Below, one piece after another: positions 11,818-22,860 of a stretch of DNA of 64,000 nucleotides. The stretch spans positions 3,154,094 through 3,218,093 of the forward strand of contig VUYV01000044.1 in the NCBI GenBank assembly GCA_008711295.1, read 5' to 3'. The notes below the pieces were generated by a model that was given only the letters and a program-made list of their open reading frames with translations, was not told the DNA's origin and made no database searches. A program made the position numbers and the translations under genes. This DNA is from Anarhynchus alexandrinus. Its lineage: Eukaryota; Chordata; Aves; Charadriiformes; Charadriidae. Each line of letters begins with the position of its first letter. The stretch's first letter is position 1.

Positions 11818-14243
11818 AATTTTCTATAATCTTCTATACATTTCGAAAACAAATCCTGAGCTGCCCCAGAAATGCATTCACATTAAATGTCTCTAGGCTC
11901 CACTTTTGCCATAGATCTTTTCATTCCAATGTTTAGTTTATAGTGTTGTCATTAGGAAATATTAGAAATGTTAACATTTTAATATAATGAGATATATGCA
12001 ATTTTTTTCCCTTGCAATATCAACTTTCTTTAAGTTATGAAAACCTGAAATTTTGTAATAAGCAAGCAAAAAAAAATAAAAGAAACAAATGAGAAGAGAA
12101 AAGGTAGATCCAGATGCTCAAAATACTAAGTGCTGAACTGCTGAACTCCTGCATAAACTTTGATACTTCTTGAGGTATGAGATTAGGAACTTATCCCCTA
12201 CACGTTGGTCCAGGGAGGAAGGAAAGCATGTCTCTTTTTCTCGTTCTAAATACTCATTTTAGATATTTAGATGCTGAAGTCAACAAGGTGGTTCGGCACA
12301 TGCCTGAATCATGGCCCAGTCAGCTCACTCGGTGACATAAAATAATGTTTGATAATTTGTACAATGCTTGAAAGATAGCTAGTGATTTGTTATCCGTAAA
12401 TCCAGTGAACTTTTGACATATCCTGTTGCCTGGGTGAGGCAAGACATCCATTCAGTTACTAATGGGGGAAAGTTGAGGCACAGTATGATTTGTTTTACTG
12501 ATGTAAATGTCGCACAGAGCTATATTTTGTGAATGGATGATAGATCTAATGAAAGCTTTGTCCCTTAGCCACATCGCTGAAGTATAATGAAATGAAATCT
12601 TTTGAGGTGTTTAGGTACTCAAAAACACAGGCAGGGGCTAAAAAAAATCCTTTTAAGCAACTACTGGCACAGTTATGCACAAATATTTTAAAAATCTGTT
12701 TGGTTGACTACTTCTCTATGAAGACAGCTAAAACTGATCCTTTTTTCCTCCAATAGTAAATAAAATAGTACATTCTGAGAATGCTGAATCATGCAAGATG
12801 CAAGTAAGCAAAACTCTGGAAATTTTTTTAAAAGTTTTTTTTTCCCCGTGGGCAAAATTCAAATAAATTCTAACTTAATGTGGAAATCTGGCAATTTCAG
12901 TGAAGCATTAGTTGGGAAAGTTTTTTAGGTTAGCCTGGGATTTTGGATAAGGGAGGAATGAGTAACACCGCCTCTGAGTAGCTAATGCCCTTGTGACTGT
13001 GAGATGTTAAGAGAGGAAACTCAGTCTTATATATCTTATTTAATCAAAGAATATATAAATTCATCAGAGCTGGCTTCAGCTTTCAAGAAGAAATAAACCA
13101 CTTCTATTACTGGAAATTATTAGGTAACTCATATTACAGCAAAAAATACAAGTTTTTTGCCATTCTGGAGTCACAGCTGAAGAAAGAGAACAAAAGGAAA
13201 AAAAATGTAAAAGAAAAAAGCAGCAGAAAAAGCAAAAACCCCACAATATTTGTGGGTAAATCCTCTTTTTACTTTTAATAAAATGCAAGCCTAATCCAAA
13301 TTTGGCAACTCTTTTCCCTAGGGCAGGCTGTTACCGAGAGGAAATGCTGGAATCACAAACTCTGAAGTCATCCAGGGGCTTAAAATAGTGAGTGGTGCCA
13401 TGCTTTGTCGCTGCGGCACGCAGCGTTGGCTGAAGGGCGGGCAGGCAAGGCGCACACGTTAGGGAACGCTATTCAGAGACCAACCAAGGCTCCATGTGGC
13501 ACAGGCTCATGAAAGGGAGCTGGGGATGGGCACACATCAACACTTCTGGCTCTAAGGCAACTTCAATTTTATACCCAGTCACTGGCATTCGGGAAAAATA
13601 ACAGAAGCCTCGGCCAAGCTTGAATAGAGCTAATACACTATATACACTTGAACGTGGCTAATATATTAATACAAACCCAAACTAGTGCACAGCTAAGCTG
13701 CTTGGCAGAAAGTAGAACAGTTTCTTTTGTCAGCCGCACCTGCATCTACCAAAAGGGCACTAACATTAACGATCATCATGGCCGTATGAGGATACATAAT
13801 CTAAGTCATCTGGAAGAGGAGCATTACCTAATGAAGGGGTGGGAATCACTCCCCTTTGATCTGGTTTCAAGCAAACCTCCCAATAAATGGGAGGGCTGTC
13901 TCCGCACGCCTGCAGTCCAGCTCTCACCATCCCTCCTCAGAGAGCTGTTTCTGATGTACAGAGACGTTTACAAGACATCTGAATTGAAGGGCATCACGTT
14001 CCACTTCCAGAGTATGCGAACCCATGATCCCCCAGCCAAGGCCATCCATCAATATTTGGAACCTCATCCCCTGCACGTGTAAACCCAGCTATCTGAGTCA
14101 GAGATGTATAAACAGCAAACATTTTCAGAGATTTGAGAGAGGATATCTGGATGGTCTGAAGTCTGGTTTCTATCTTGACTCCAGAACGGGTACTGTTGAA
14201 ATAGTCTTTGAGATGATCCCAGTTGTCAAAAATCAAATAGTAT
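11818..14243. other. Non-coding stretch with decayed repeats
   Basis: AT-rich, with A-rich patches at 12065-12105 and 13180-13245. A MIR-like fragment at 12461-12520 is listed separately. An open frame of 144 codons at 13648-14082 begins at a non-ATG codon and matches nothing I know. No gene recognised. Confidence 0.55.
12461..12520 (-). mobile_element. MIR-like SINE remnant, reverse orientation
   Basis: The segment contains GGGGGAAAGTTGAGGCACAG followed about 30 bases later by CGCACAGAGC. This matches the reverse complement of the conserved central part of MIR/Cry-type SINEs, which on the element strand reads roughly CTGTGTGACC...CTGTGCCTCAGTTTCCCC. Only about 60 bp can be followed, and the copy is strongly diverged. 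MIR-type elements are ancient tRNA-derived SINEs mobilised by LINE2/CR1 relatives, so this is a fossil. Confidence 0.5.
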
Positions 14244-14320
14244 CTGTAAAGTGCTTTAAGATCATTCTAGAGGAAAGGTGCTGTAGAAATATAAGGTACT
14301 ATTATTATGACTATAATAAG
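14244..14320 (+). mobile_element. 3' tail of an ancient L2/CR1-dependent SINE or LINE
   Basis: GTAAAGTGCTTTAAGATC, then GAAAGGTGCTGTAGAAAT, then a degenerate (ATT)n end. This is the typical 3' tail shared by MIR/Cry SINEs and L2/CR1-type LINEs (GTAAAGCGCTTTGAGATC...GCGCTATATAA...TATTATTATT). The upstream body cannot be followed with confidence, so whether this was a SINE or a LINE end is undecided. Confidence 0.6.
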
Positions 14321-14454
14321 ACAAGCTCCCCACGTCCCTTGGCGATAATGCAGCTCACTGGTAGGGATAAACTATGGAGCCAACGTGAACCAGATTATTG
14401 CCTCATAAAATGGGACACCTGCCCTATTATCCCTTAAATAATAAGTACATAAAA

Positions 14455-14935
14455 CAAATTTGACTGTAATAATAAAACATAATGGTGAAATATTTATGGG
14501 TAATTTTTCAATGCAGCATGCAAGGATTAAGCCATGCAATTTCTGTTGGCTTTTACAAGAGTTGCACTGTTAAATCCTCCCCATGAGGTCCAACAGAAAC
14601 CACCCTGTAATGTGTCTGTAAGTCTGCACAGTGTAGAGATGGAGATTTTAAAATATGATGAACAATCAGATTCCACCCTTGCACTTAACCTCCAGTAGGC
14701 AGAAAGGTAAGATGTACTTCAAGTAATCCAGCCAGGAACATGCTCATTAATAAGGAAAACTTTCTAGTCAGGTCCATACTTTCATAAAGGTGCATGCAGA
14801 TAATGCAGGTATTAACAAGTGCAAATGGTTAATTAAGGCAACTTGCAAGCTGCTTGCTGGGTCTACATTCAATCACAGCAGTGACTAAAGAAGCACAATT
14901 GAAATGTACAAATGCAAATTGGTCTTAGATCTCAG
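14455..14935. promoter_or_regulatory. Possible conserved non-coding element
   Basis: Complex sequence rich in homeodomain-type cores, including GTTAATTAAG near 14828, ATGCAGATAATGCAG and ATGCAAATTG near 14914. It has little simple repeat. By appearance it could be an enhancer, but no alignment was possible and the boundaries are rough. Confidence 0.2.
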
Positions 14936-14944
14936 TTTGAAGAC

Positions 14945-14990
14945 AAACAGTACTGAGTCCTTAATATAAACAATACCGAGTCCTTAATAT
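14945..14990. repeat. 23-bp tandem duplication (two copies)
   Basis: Two adjacent 23-bp units, 14945-14967 and 14968-14990, differ at only two positions. Both end in GAGTCCTTAATAT. The high identity suggests a fairly recent slippage or duplication event compared with the decayed repeats around it. Confidence 0.85.
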
Positions 14991-15767
14991 GACAAACTAA
15001 CAAATAATACGAAGAATTACTTAAGGGATATCATCAGCTTACATTTTTTACATCTCAGAATTTCTCACTTACCTCTCACCTTTTCTAAATTCTTGTAACT
15101 GAAAAAGCCACGGGGAGAAAAAAATTCGCATTTTCTGATTGTTCATTTGGCAGAACACTGCAGATAAACAGGTTTCATAATTTCTTTCATACAGTTATTT
15201 CCATATTCATTTCCCTACTCTTCTGTGGGTTGACTTCTGATAGAGCAACAAAGAGGAAAAATAATTTTTAAATAAGGAAGTGTATTTCAAAGTAAGAAAA
15301 TTTGTTAAAGGCATCTGAGGCAGCAGAACCTCTAACCTGTGAGTACTTTCAATATACTTTAGATTTTAAGTTGTCAGGGTCACAGTCTCAGTTTTTGAAA
15401 AGCACTCACGTCTGGCTCCTGAGACAGAGCCTGATTTAGTCTTTTATAGGCACATAGTACATGCTCTAATTAACCCAACTCAATTTTTGAGAGCAGTCCC
15501 AATGTCTAATAGCCATGATGCAATATTTAGCAGATTATATTGCTTATTATTTTATAAGACACCAGATAAAAATAAAGAGAATGTCTGAATTGCACCTTTC
15601 TTTAGCGCTGTCTTCCAAATAATTGGATTATTTTGATTTGCCTTTTTTTAAAGCAAGATAGGGTTATTTAAAGTCTGGCTCATTTGGTGGTTTCATATCG
15701 CTGGCACTTTTCCAAGTAAAAGGAAACACCTAATGTTTTCCATGTATGTTCCTGTCCCCTGGTGCAG
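14991..15767. other. AT-rich non-coding stretch
   Basis: AT-rich DNA with no recognised gene, RNA or repeat. Composition shifts sharply to GC and CpG at about 15768. Confidence 0.6.
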
Positions 15768-16009
15768 CGTAGCCTTGGGTGCATACAGGCGAGCCGCACG
15801 GTCGCAAACCCCCATGCGAGGACTCTGCCCACCGCCCTGCGTCCCGGTTTGCACGCGTGCACACTTGCGTGATTCCCCTCGCTGCCGCCCCGCTCCCGCG
15901 GCCATCGCCTGCACCAATTACACGTGGTTTTGGCCTGTGTATTTTCAAATACACGGCTCTAACGCCAAGTCGTTTTTTTGCCGGCAGAGCCGATACAGAT
16001 ATACCCCCG
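15768..16009. promoter_or_regulatory. CpG-dense islet
   Basis: By hand count there are 25 CpG dinucleotides in 242 bp, 18 of them in the first 140 bp. The flanks have almost none. It contains GCACGCGTGC and CCCGCGGCC. Unmethylated CpG clusters like this often mark promoters or enhancers. No first-exon donor is obvious and no coding frame is recognised, although overlapping frames of 60-120 codons occur on both strands because stop codons are rare in GC-rich DNA. A GC-rich decayed repeat is the main alternative. Confidence 0.4.
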
Positions 16010-16010
16010 A

Positions 16011-16046
16011 TGTGTGTTTGTGCGTGTGTGTGTGTGTGTGTGTGTG
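16011..16046. repeat. (TG)n microsatellite
   Basis: An imperfect TG tract with 11 pure TG units at 16025-16046, preceded by interrupted TG/TTTG/CG units. It directly abuts the CpG-dense islet and may form Z-DNA. Confidence 0.9.
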
Positions 16047-16149
16047 AAAATCTATCCGTGCCTTCCTTTCTTGGTGCGCTCCCTCACTGCTTGAAGAGTT
16101 TCTGTGTTTTCTCTTTGTATCATTCTGGCTCCGAGTACTAAAAGCCACA

Positions 16150-16460
16150 TCCTGTTATGTTTGGTTGCTAGGTGGAGAAATGTTATCATGGGCTTCAGCA
16201 ATAATTTATCCATAGAGCTAGAGGAGCTGTCATGTACTTCTGACAGTGAGCTGCAGCACTTTATCAGCTTGCCTGTAAATCAACCGTGTGTGGGTGAAGA
16301 TGCCAGCAATGTTTGATCTCTCTCAGACACTCTAATAATCTGCTTTTGTCTGATTGATTCCTTCACATCACCAAGCACATTGCAACCGAGAGTGGAGTGC
16401 CCTCTGTTTATCTCCGTTGGTCATCTGCTTGAGGGCAACAGGGCAGAAAATGCTGTTCTC
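16150..16460. promoter_or_regulatory. Candidate conserved enhancer with MEIS and PBX-type sites
   Basis: A motif-rich block without simple repeats. CTGTCA (16227-16232) and TGACAG (16241-16246) are MEIS/TGIF cores in inverted orientation 8 bp apart. TGATTGAT, a PBX-type core, is at 16351-16358, and a GCCTGTAAATCA stretch is near 16271. TALE homeodomain input would fit a developmental enhancer. Conservation is inferred from look only. No coding frame of note overlaps it. Confidence 0.35.
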
Positions 16461-18171
16461 GCTGAGATGTAAGAGTTTTTTGGAATTAGGGGCTTTACAT
16501 CATATCCTGGAGCAGGTTTAGTCCAGTAAATCAATGATAGCAGAATTGAATGCACCATAAATACCTCAAACCGTATCTCTTACAAGAATGTAAGAGTAAT
16601 TCATAGAAACAGGAAAGGTAACTTTGCTGGGAAGAATTACGACCCCTACAAGCTCAAGACATGCAGGTCTTTTACGGCCCGTGTTTACATCTACCCTCTT
16701 GAACTTTGGGAAGAAATGCACTGCACACTGGCATTTTGGTTCCAGGCAGTTCAGAGAGAATATTGAGCCGAGCAGGACGCTGTCAGAATTGATCACTGCC
16801 TCTCAATCCAAAACCCAACTTTTTCTAAATTTCTGTCAAATTCTGTTTCCTGCAGGAGATGCCAATGCGCCGTGTCGTGCTCTGCGCCGCAGTACAGCGG
16901 AGCACAACGCCTGGTGCTGTGCAATGCCGTTCTGCCAAAAATATACACAAAAAGATGCAATCTAATGAGCAGCCGAAGCCCCTCTAGGAGGAGGGAGAAG
17001 CGTATGCCCATTCCAATGGATAAATAGATCTGACTTTGTTTTGTTTTGTACATCACACTGTTCCCCCAGTTGAAAATCAAGGGCTTATTATCACTCGGAG
17101 CCTGGCAGCGGCTCATTGTGCGGTGACCTGGGATCAGCGGCAGACTTGGATTCCTGACCTCTCTGAAAGCTGAGGTCGGAAGATATTGTGGATGTGATTG
17201 ACTAAATCCCATCAGGGGAAGCATTTGGTTGTAGCGTCCCCTCTCTGGGTCACGGTGGGATGGCACAGGCAGCGGGATATTTGGGGAATGCACTAATTTC
17301 AGCCCGGTATACTAAGGGGAGAGGATGGTGTTTCATAGCACCGCTGAATGCTAAAAAAGGGTGAAAATTCACACTGCATAATGTATTTGTAATTGTGCTT
17401 GAGGCAACGAGAAGAGAGAAATTCATGAAACAAATCTGGCATAGGGTGTAGGCCTCTGTGGATGCTGGAGGAGCAGTTACATCTCCACATTTATTGCACT
17501 GAGTAGTAGAGCTTCAAGACAGAGTGGATCCACAGCGTCTTCCTTGGCCCATCACAGGGATTTCCCCAAACTATTATATAAACTGTTGTGGAGACCAGTT
17601 TCCTGGTGAGAAGGCAGTCCCTCGCCATTCCCCAGCTGGCTGACCGCACAGGCAACACCTTTTATGTGCAGCAGAGGGGCCTGTACTGCTTCTTCACATT
17701 TAATAACCCTTGCAGTGAAAGCTAGACTTCCATTCACAAGAGATTTTTTTTTCACTGCACACATCATAAAAGCAAGTAAAGTGATAAAAGCAAGGAGACC
17801 TGAAGTTACAGCATGTAGCAGGGCGTATTCTCTATTCTTTCACCTACAGGCATCATCGAATGGCATTTACTTTTACTGAGTATTACAAAACACACACTGT
17901 TGCTTCCTCTAAGACCTTAAGCTGGCACCCTTTCAGCATTGCAGTATTTGGCATATGATGTGCATATGCAGACAGACGTATACATCCAGACGGATGTAAC
18001 GCCAGAGACCTCGTGGCTCCTATACATGCAGTATGCTAGAATTACAGAGACAAGTTATGAGGATTTTAAATTCAGAACTGTATTCTAGTTTGGATACAGC
18101 TACCTGACCTCTCGTGTAAGCCACTTACCTGTTAGCAATAGATCTGTAACTCCCAAAGTTCGCTAGGAAAC
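16461..18171. other. Non-coding stretch, no gene recognised
   Basis: Mixed composition. Overlapping frames on both strands (up to 166 codons on the reverse strand, 16793-17293) match no protein I know. A CTCF-like string AGCAGAGGGG lies near 17670 but misses the full consensus. The part around 17130-17250, with GATTGACTAAAT, could be regulatory. No repeats recognised. Confidence 0.5.
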
Positions 18172-18298
18172 AGAGCCAGAACGCTACCAACTGGCTTAAA
18201 TCAGCAGGAAAACTCCACTGAAAGTCCCCACTTCTGACTTTACCTCTGTTGATTTAGCGATGGTGGATGTCCATGAAGTCTGTGTTCAGACTGGCTCT
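18172..18298. mobile_element. Decayed inverted-repeat element
   Basis: The ends are the 8-bp inverted pair AGAGCCAG (18172-18179) and CTGGCTCT (18291-18298). Inside, GCTTAAATCAGCAG (about 18194-18207) and CTGTTGATTTAGC (18246-18258) are a second inverted pair, with ACTCCACTGAAAGTCC between them. The layout of a palindrome around CTCCACTGAAGTC resembles short non-autonomous repeats I associate with reptile and bird genomes. Family name unknown to me. Confidence 0.4.
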
Positions 18299-21200
18299 AG
18301 CACAAATAACTGAAGTCTAAATCCTCAGTGGTCTTAAACATACTCATTCTAAACTGCTCTTCAGCTTTATATTGCAAATTATTTAGAATAAGCCTACTAT
18401 TATGTCTCAAGTGCTCCTCGTTTCTCCTGTTGCAATGCTGCTCTTTTCAAGGTCTGGCACTTTCCAAAGGAGATCCAAGAAATAAAAAAAGAAAGAGAAA
18501 ATGACAAAAAGGAAGAAGAGAACTTGAAAAGAGGAAAATGGAGCATGTCTAAGAAAACTACGCTTCCAGTAACATCAAGTTATCCTCAAGGGAGATGTAT
18601 AAGTAGAAGATATTACATGGCTGAACAGTAAATATCACATTTCTTTTTACAAGCATGTTTCTGCATTTTATTATATCTTGACTGGCAGATCCATAAATTT
18701 TGAATATCCAGTCTAAGAAAGGACAGGCTTAGGATCTACAGGCTGTATTCTCCATGCGTCTAAATGGTCAGTGGCATTTTGTTGTTCCGTAACAAATTGA
18801 TTAATTAGTGAACTGTGTTCATATCCAGAAAATGTAATATGTATGTTCATGAACAAGTGAAAGAAATTAATAAATACTTACCTACATTTAGGTATTTAGT
18901 TCTAGAAAAATAATTTGTAGTAGCTAATTTAGGTTAATAATTACTGTACAAGCTATTTGATTCCCAGGCTTAAGAGATCCACATTAAAGTTATCTCTAAA
19001 ATAGATTTTCTGGGAAAATAGTTCCAGAAATCTTATTCTAATGAGCAGCTGCAGATTTTCTCCTCTTGAATACTCTCCACCAACTAACATTGCTGACTGC
19101 CTGTAGGCTCACGGTGGCGCGGAAGACTGGCCAAGGACCACTTCTGCGCTTTAGCGTGGCAACACAAAGAATTCAGCCCCCTCTGTGGAAAGCTGTTGTA
19201 TTTACAGTGCACCCCACTTCCATGCTGCATCGACGTGCCCTGCTTCTGTCACCCCCTGCAGTACAGCATCCTTTGTGCTGGCTTTACAGCTCTGCTGTGA
19301 GGTCCAGCGCTCCTTTGGGAAAGATAAGGAATACTGAAAACTGATCGCCATCGGTGGTTGTGTATATTCATGGCACTAAATAGCTCTAAGTGCTCTCCCT
19401 GCCACCCAGTTTCCACATGGCACTTTGTGGCATATACTCTGGGGTGTGTAAATCGGTGCAGCCCCAGAAGCTACAGAAAGAAGCTACTTGGGTAACGTTG
19501 GGTTCTCTGACCTCCTTATAAAGTATTTTGCTGCTGCTGTCAGCCAGCAATACGTTATTTCCTGAAGTATAATCCCAGTAAGTAGTATTTCTGGATCATC
19601 TACCAAAGTGTTGGCCAATGTTGAGTGATTGATTGAGGTTATGACATGACTTTTACAGACAGCACTTTCAGGACAGATACAAACACATGGGACTTGCTTG
19701 TTATTTTGTGGTAACGAAAAACACTTGGAGATGGGAAGTGGAATTTCCGGCAGCTGGGAGACTTCACTAATTTGACATTAGACTATTTTTGTTTGATGGT
19801 GAAAGACAGGTCTGATGAAACCTGACATACAGTTTACAATTATAATTAATATCATCAGTGTGTTAAAGGGAAAAACCTCACTAACTCATTGATGGAATTT
19901 CATTGGAAGATACACTTACCATAGTTTTGTTTTGCCCCAGCTGAGCACCCTTGTGCTTAAAGGAATAGTTTTCTCTGGTACAAACTACCAGGTAAAACCA
20001 CCTGAGTGAATGTTGGCTACCTTCGAGAATATATTTGTTTCGACCTGGATCTACCTTGCTGTCACATATTAAAATTGTAGTAAAAGGTTATGTGTAGCCA
20101 GGAACACCATCAAGATGACAAGTTTGGAGCAGGGAAGGAAACATCTTACTTTCCAAATGCTGTTTGCAATAGAGTTGTTTCATTCTTCAGGGGTAATTGA
20201 GAGACCTGCACGTGAGCGGCATGTCTCAGCTGTAAATTCCAGTGTGAATAATTTCCCATGTATTGAGCCTAGTATTTTACATTGCTGATCTTAGAGTCCT
20301 TGTAAAGAAAGGATTCGATTTTGAAGCCTAAATTGAGACTATTCTAGTAAAATCATCTATTGGTTAGGCACTTAAACATACTATAAAGTATATGGGGTGA
20401 ACAAGACCTCTGAGAACGGGGCCAAAACCAGTACCACGATGGAAGAGCAAAAGCCTAAGTCTAGCCAATGAGGAAATAATAAGGACACGGGTGAGTCTTA
20501 AATCCTGCCCTTAAGAATAATATTTCTGTCTCTTCCTGCTCTCTGCCTGCTCAGGATCCACTGTCCAAAACCATCTCTTGACCTCTTTAGGTATAGGAGA
20601 GAAGGGCTTAAGTTCTTCCTTATAAAGCTGGCTAGCAGCATCGATGCACACTTGTGTTACAGAGTGGGAACACTCAGGTGGAGGTGGGGGATCCAGGTTT
20701 AATTCCCTCCCGTTGGAAAGTGCTGTTACAGCCAGACACAGTCAGATAACTGACTTAGCAAGAAAAGGTAATTTTCATCCTAAGTTTCGCTTGACTAAAA
20801 AAGGGGGAGATGGGGATGGAAGGTTGTGGACAAAGAAAGCATGTGCCTTCCTTTTTATCCTGATGACTATTGCCAAAGAATGGTTTGACATTTCACAGTA
20901 GAGAACCACTGGATAAAACACAGTTTTTGGAGAAGTGATCCCAAGCCCTCAGAAGGTCCTTTTCCAAGATGTGTACCCTGCCTGTGAAGCTCCTGCTAGG
21001 TCTCTTTCTGGCATCCTAAATCTCAAGGGGTTTGTTTCCGCATGGTGGTACAACTTTAGCAGGAAAACTGGAAATTGTCCTTATTCGATGCAAAATAATC
21101 TGAAGTTTGAGGGGGAAGGACATACTTCTACAGGGGAGGCCTGGTGCATTTCAGCTCCCTACATCAAAGCTGCTCAGCTCAGGTCTGCTGCTTGCCAGGC

Positions 21201-22699
21201 AAGTACTCTAAGGAGGAGTTATTGTGTAAAAGACGGAGACTTTCCTGCCTCCTCCTATGTTTAGAAGAGGGCGCGTGGTGCTGGTACATTTTCTAAAGAA
21301 GAACATGGTAGTATGAGATGCAAACACTTCCCGAAGCGAGTCCCTCAAAGAGGGCCCTGCTTACCAGAGTCCACCGTCACGCTTAGCCGTGAGGTGAGCG
21401 TCGGTCTGCTCATCCCTGTCAAAATGGGGTTTCTGCTGTACCAGCCCAGAATCGGACCCAAACCGTGGGATTTGGGAAGGGACTGTAGCATACCTGTGCT
21501 TGGCAGAGCAGGAGTTACCAGGATTCTTATGACTAAATTCCCCGTTTATCTGGACAAGGGCTCCACAGTGCTGATTTTCAGGAGTGCAAAAATATTTACA
21601 GCTGACATATCTCAGCAGATCAAAGGAAGCTGTTACTGCTTAGCATTTCTGGCCTGTAATCTGCATTAATGTCTGTGCTCTTTCCAGATTTATCTTAAAT
21701 GTTAATGAAAACACTGAATTTGCCCCAAAGCACCAGAAATTTGGAGAAGAAAGTAGGATGAAATTTTCCAGCAATATCACTGGGTCTCTTAATGCAGATA
21801 TGAGAGAGGCAGGTGGGGGGGTACAAACCATAATGAACTGACACCTTTTCCTGGCAGAAGGTGCCACAAAGGTACACCAAAGTGCTGTAGCTGAACCTAT
21901 TTTAGACTGTAAAAGTGCAAATGAACAGGCAAATCCTTACAGCTGTGTGGATGCTGCAGAGAGTGTTTACTTTTTAATATGCAAGTGCAAAGGTATTTTT
22001 GCCCTTGCTTCTACCACCAGCAAGTCACCTATTTGAACATAGAGGCTGAGGCTAAGCCACCCCAACAGGCGAGCCTGCGGCCCTGACCACGGTGGCCCAC
22101 TGCCCTCTCCCTCCCTGCGAGCACTGGCTGTGGTACAAGATGCATCAGTGCTGGGATCTAACAGACCAGCATGGTACTCGACCTGGTGAAAATATCAGGT
22201 ATTTGAGTACCCGTTTCTAAGCATACGTAAAAAAATGGAAAAAAAATAATTATCTAATCAATATAGAAAATCTAATAAGAGATATTCCACAAATAGAAAT
22301 TAGCATCTAATGGCTCGTGTCTTATTATCTGGTCAGCTCTTAAGATGCTGCCATAACAGATGGGATATACCAGGATTCATGATGAGAGTCTGAGACCACG
22401 CTGTAATGTAATGCAAGGCAGAAGCGTGGCAGCTTTTACTGATTCTTGAGATCTAGGTGTGCAAAATAAGTCAGTGACAGACAAGGCATCAAGGACTGAG
22501 AAAAGAGAATTTCATTTCAGCGGGAGGTATTCTCAGTGAAAATGAAAGCTGTTCTTCTAGATGTGGTATTAGAGATATAGAGAAACTGTAAATTGAGTAT
22601 TTCGATACCTATCCACTCCTAATTTTAAGCAGTTTTAAAAAAAATGAAATAAAGAAAAATGAAGGAAAGCTCTTTTGTTGTATTCAGAACAATCAAACA
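18299..22699. other. Non-coding stretch, no gene recognised
   Basis: Long plain stretch. It holds a polypurine patch (listed separately), T- and A-rich runs, and short frames up to 118 codons at 20644-21669 that match nothing known. A GATCCAGGTTTAATTCCC string at 20689-20706 resembles a tRNA-type B box, but no A box or body supports it. No gene recognised. Confidence 0.55.
18466..18542 (+). repeat. Polypurine-rich tract
   Basis: About 75 bp that is almost all A and G on the plus strand, including GAAATAAAAAAAGAAAGAG and GGAAGAAGAG, with a few interrupting pyrimidines. A low-complexity tract with no coding meaning. Confidence 0.7.
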
Positions 22700-22860
22700 C
22701 CAGGGGACTGGATGGCTTAGGGAACTGTTAATGGGATACAGAGTATTTCAAGGTCACTGGTTCAACTCTAGCTCAGGTTAGTAGTAATTGGAAGTCATTA
22801 TTACTTGATGGCTGTTCAGTAGTTTAAGTGACATGGGTTGGTGGTCTTAATGTAGCATTG
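22700..22860 (+). mobile_element. tRNA-derived SINE remnant with A and B boxes
   Basis: TGGCTTAGGG at 22713-22722 fits the Pol III A-box pattern and GGTTCAACTCT at 22759-22769 fits the B box. The spacing is right for an internal tRNA-type promoter. The body after the B box (GTAGTAATTGGAAGTC...GATGGCTGTTCAGTAG) is non-tRNA and has the texture of a SINE body. The right end is uncertain. It cannot be a functional tRNA, because no acceptor stem or cloverleaf can be formed around the boxes by eye. Family not identified. Confidence 0.45.

Noticed and set aside
16793..17293. 166-codon open frame on the reverse strand
   Set aside because: It overlaps an unrelated plus-strand frame (16624-16965) and has no recognisable family; GC-richer local composition explains its length.
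17665..17682. AGCAGAGGGG as a CTCF site
   Set aside because: It misses the conserved GGC part of the core; weaker than the site at 40356-40367.
20677..20710. GATCCAGGTTTAATTCCC as a tRNA-type B box
   Set aside because: No A box at the right distance and no recognisable SINE body or cloverleaf.
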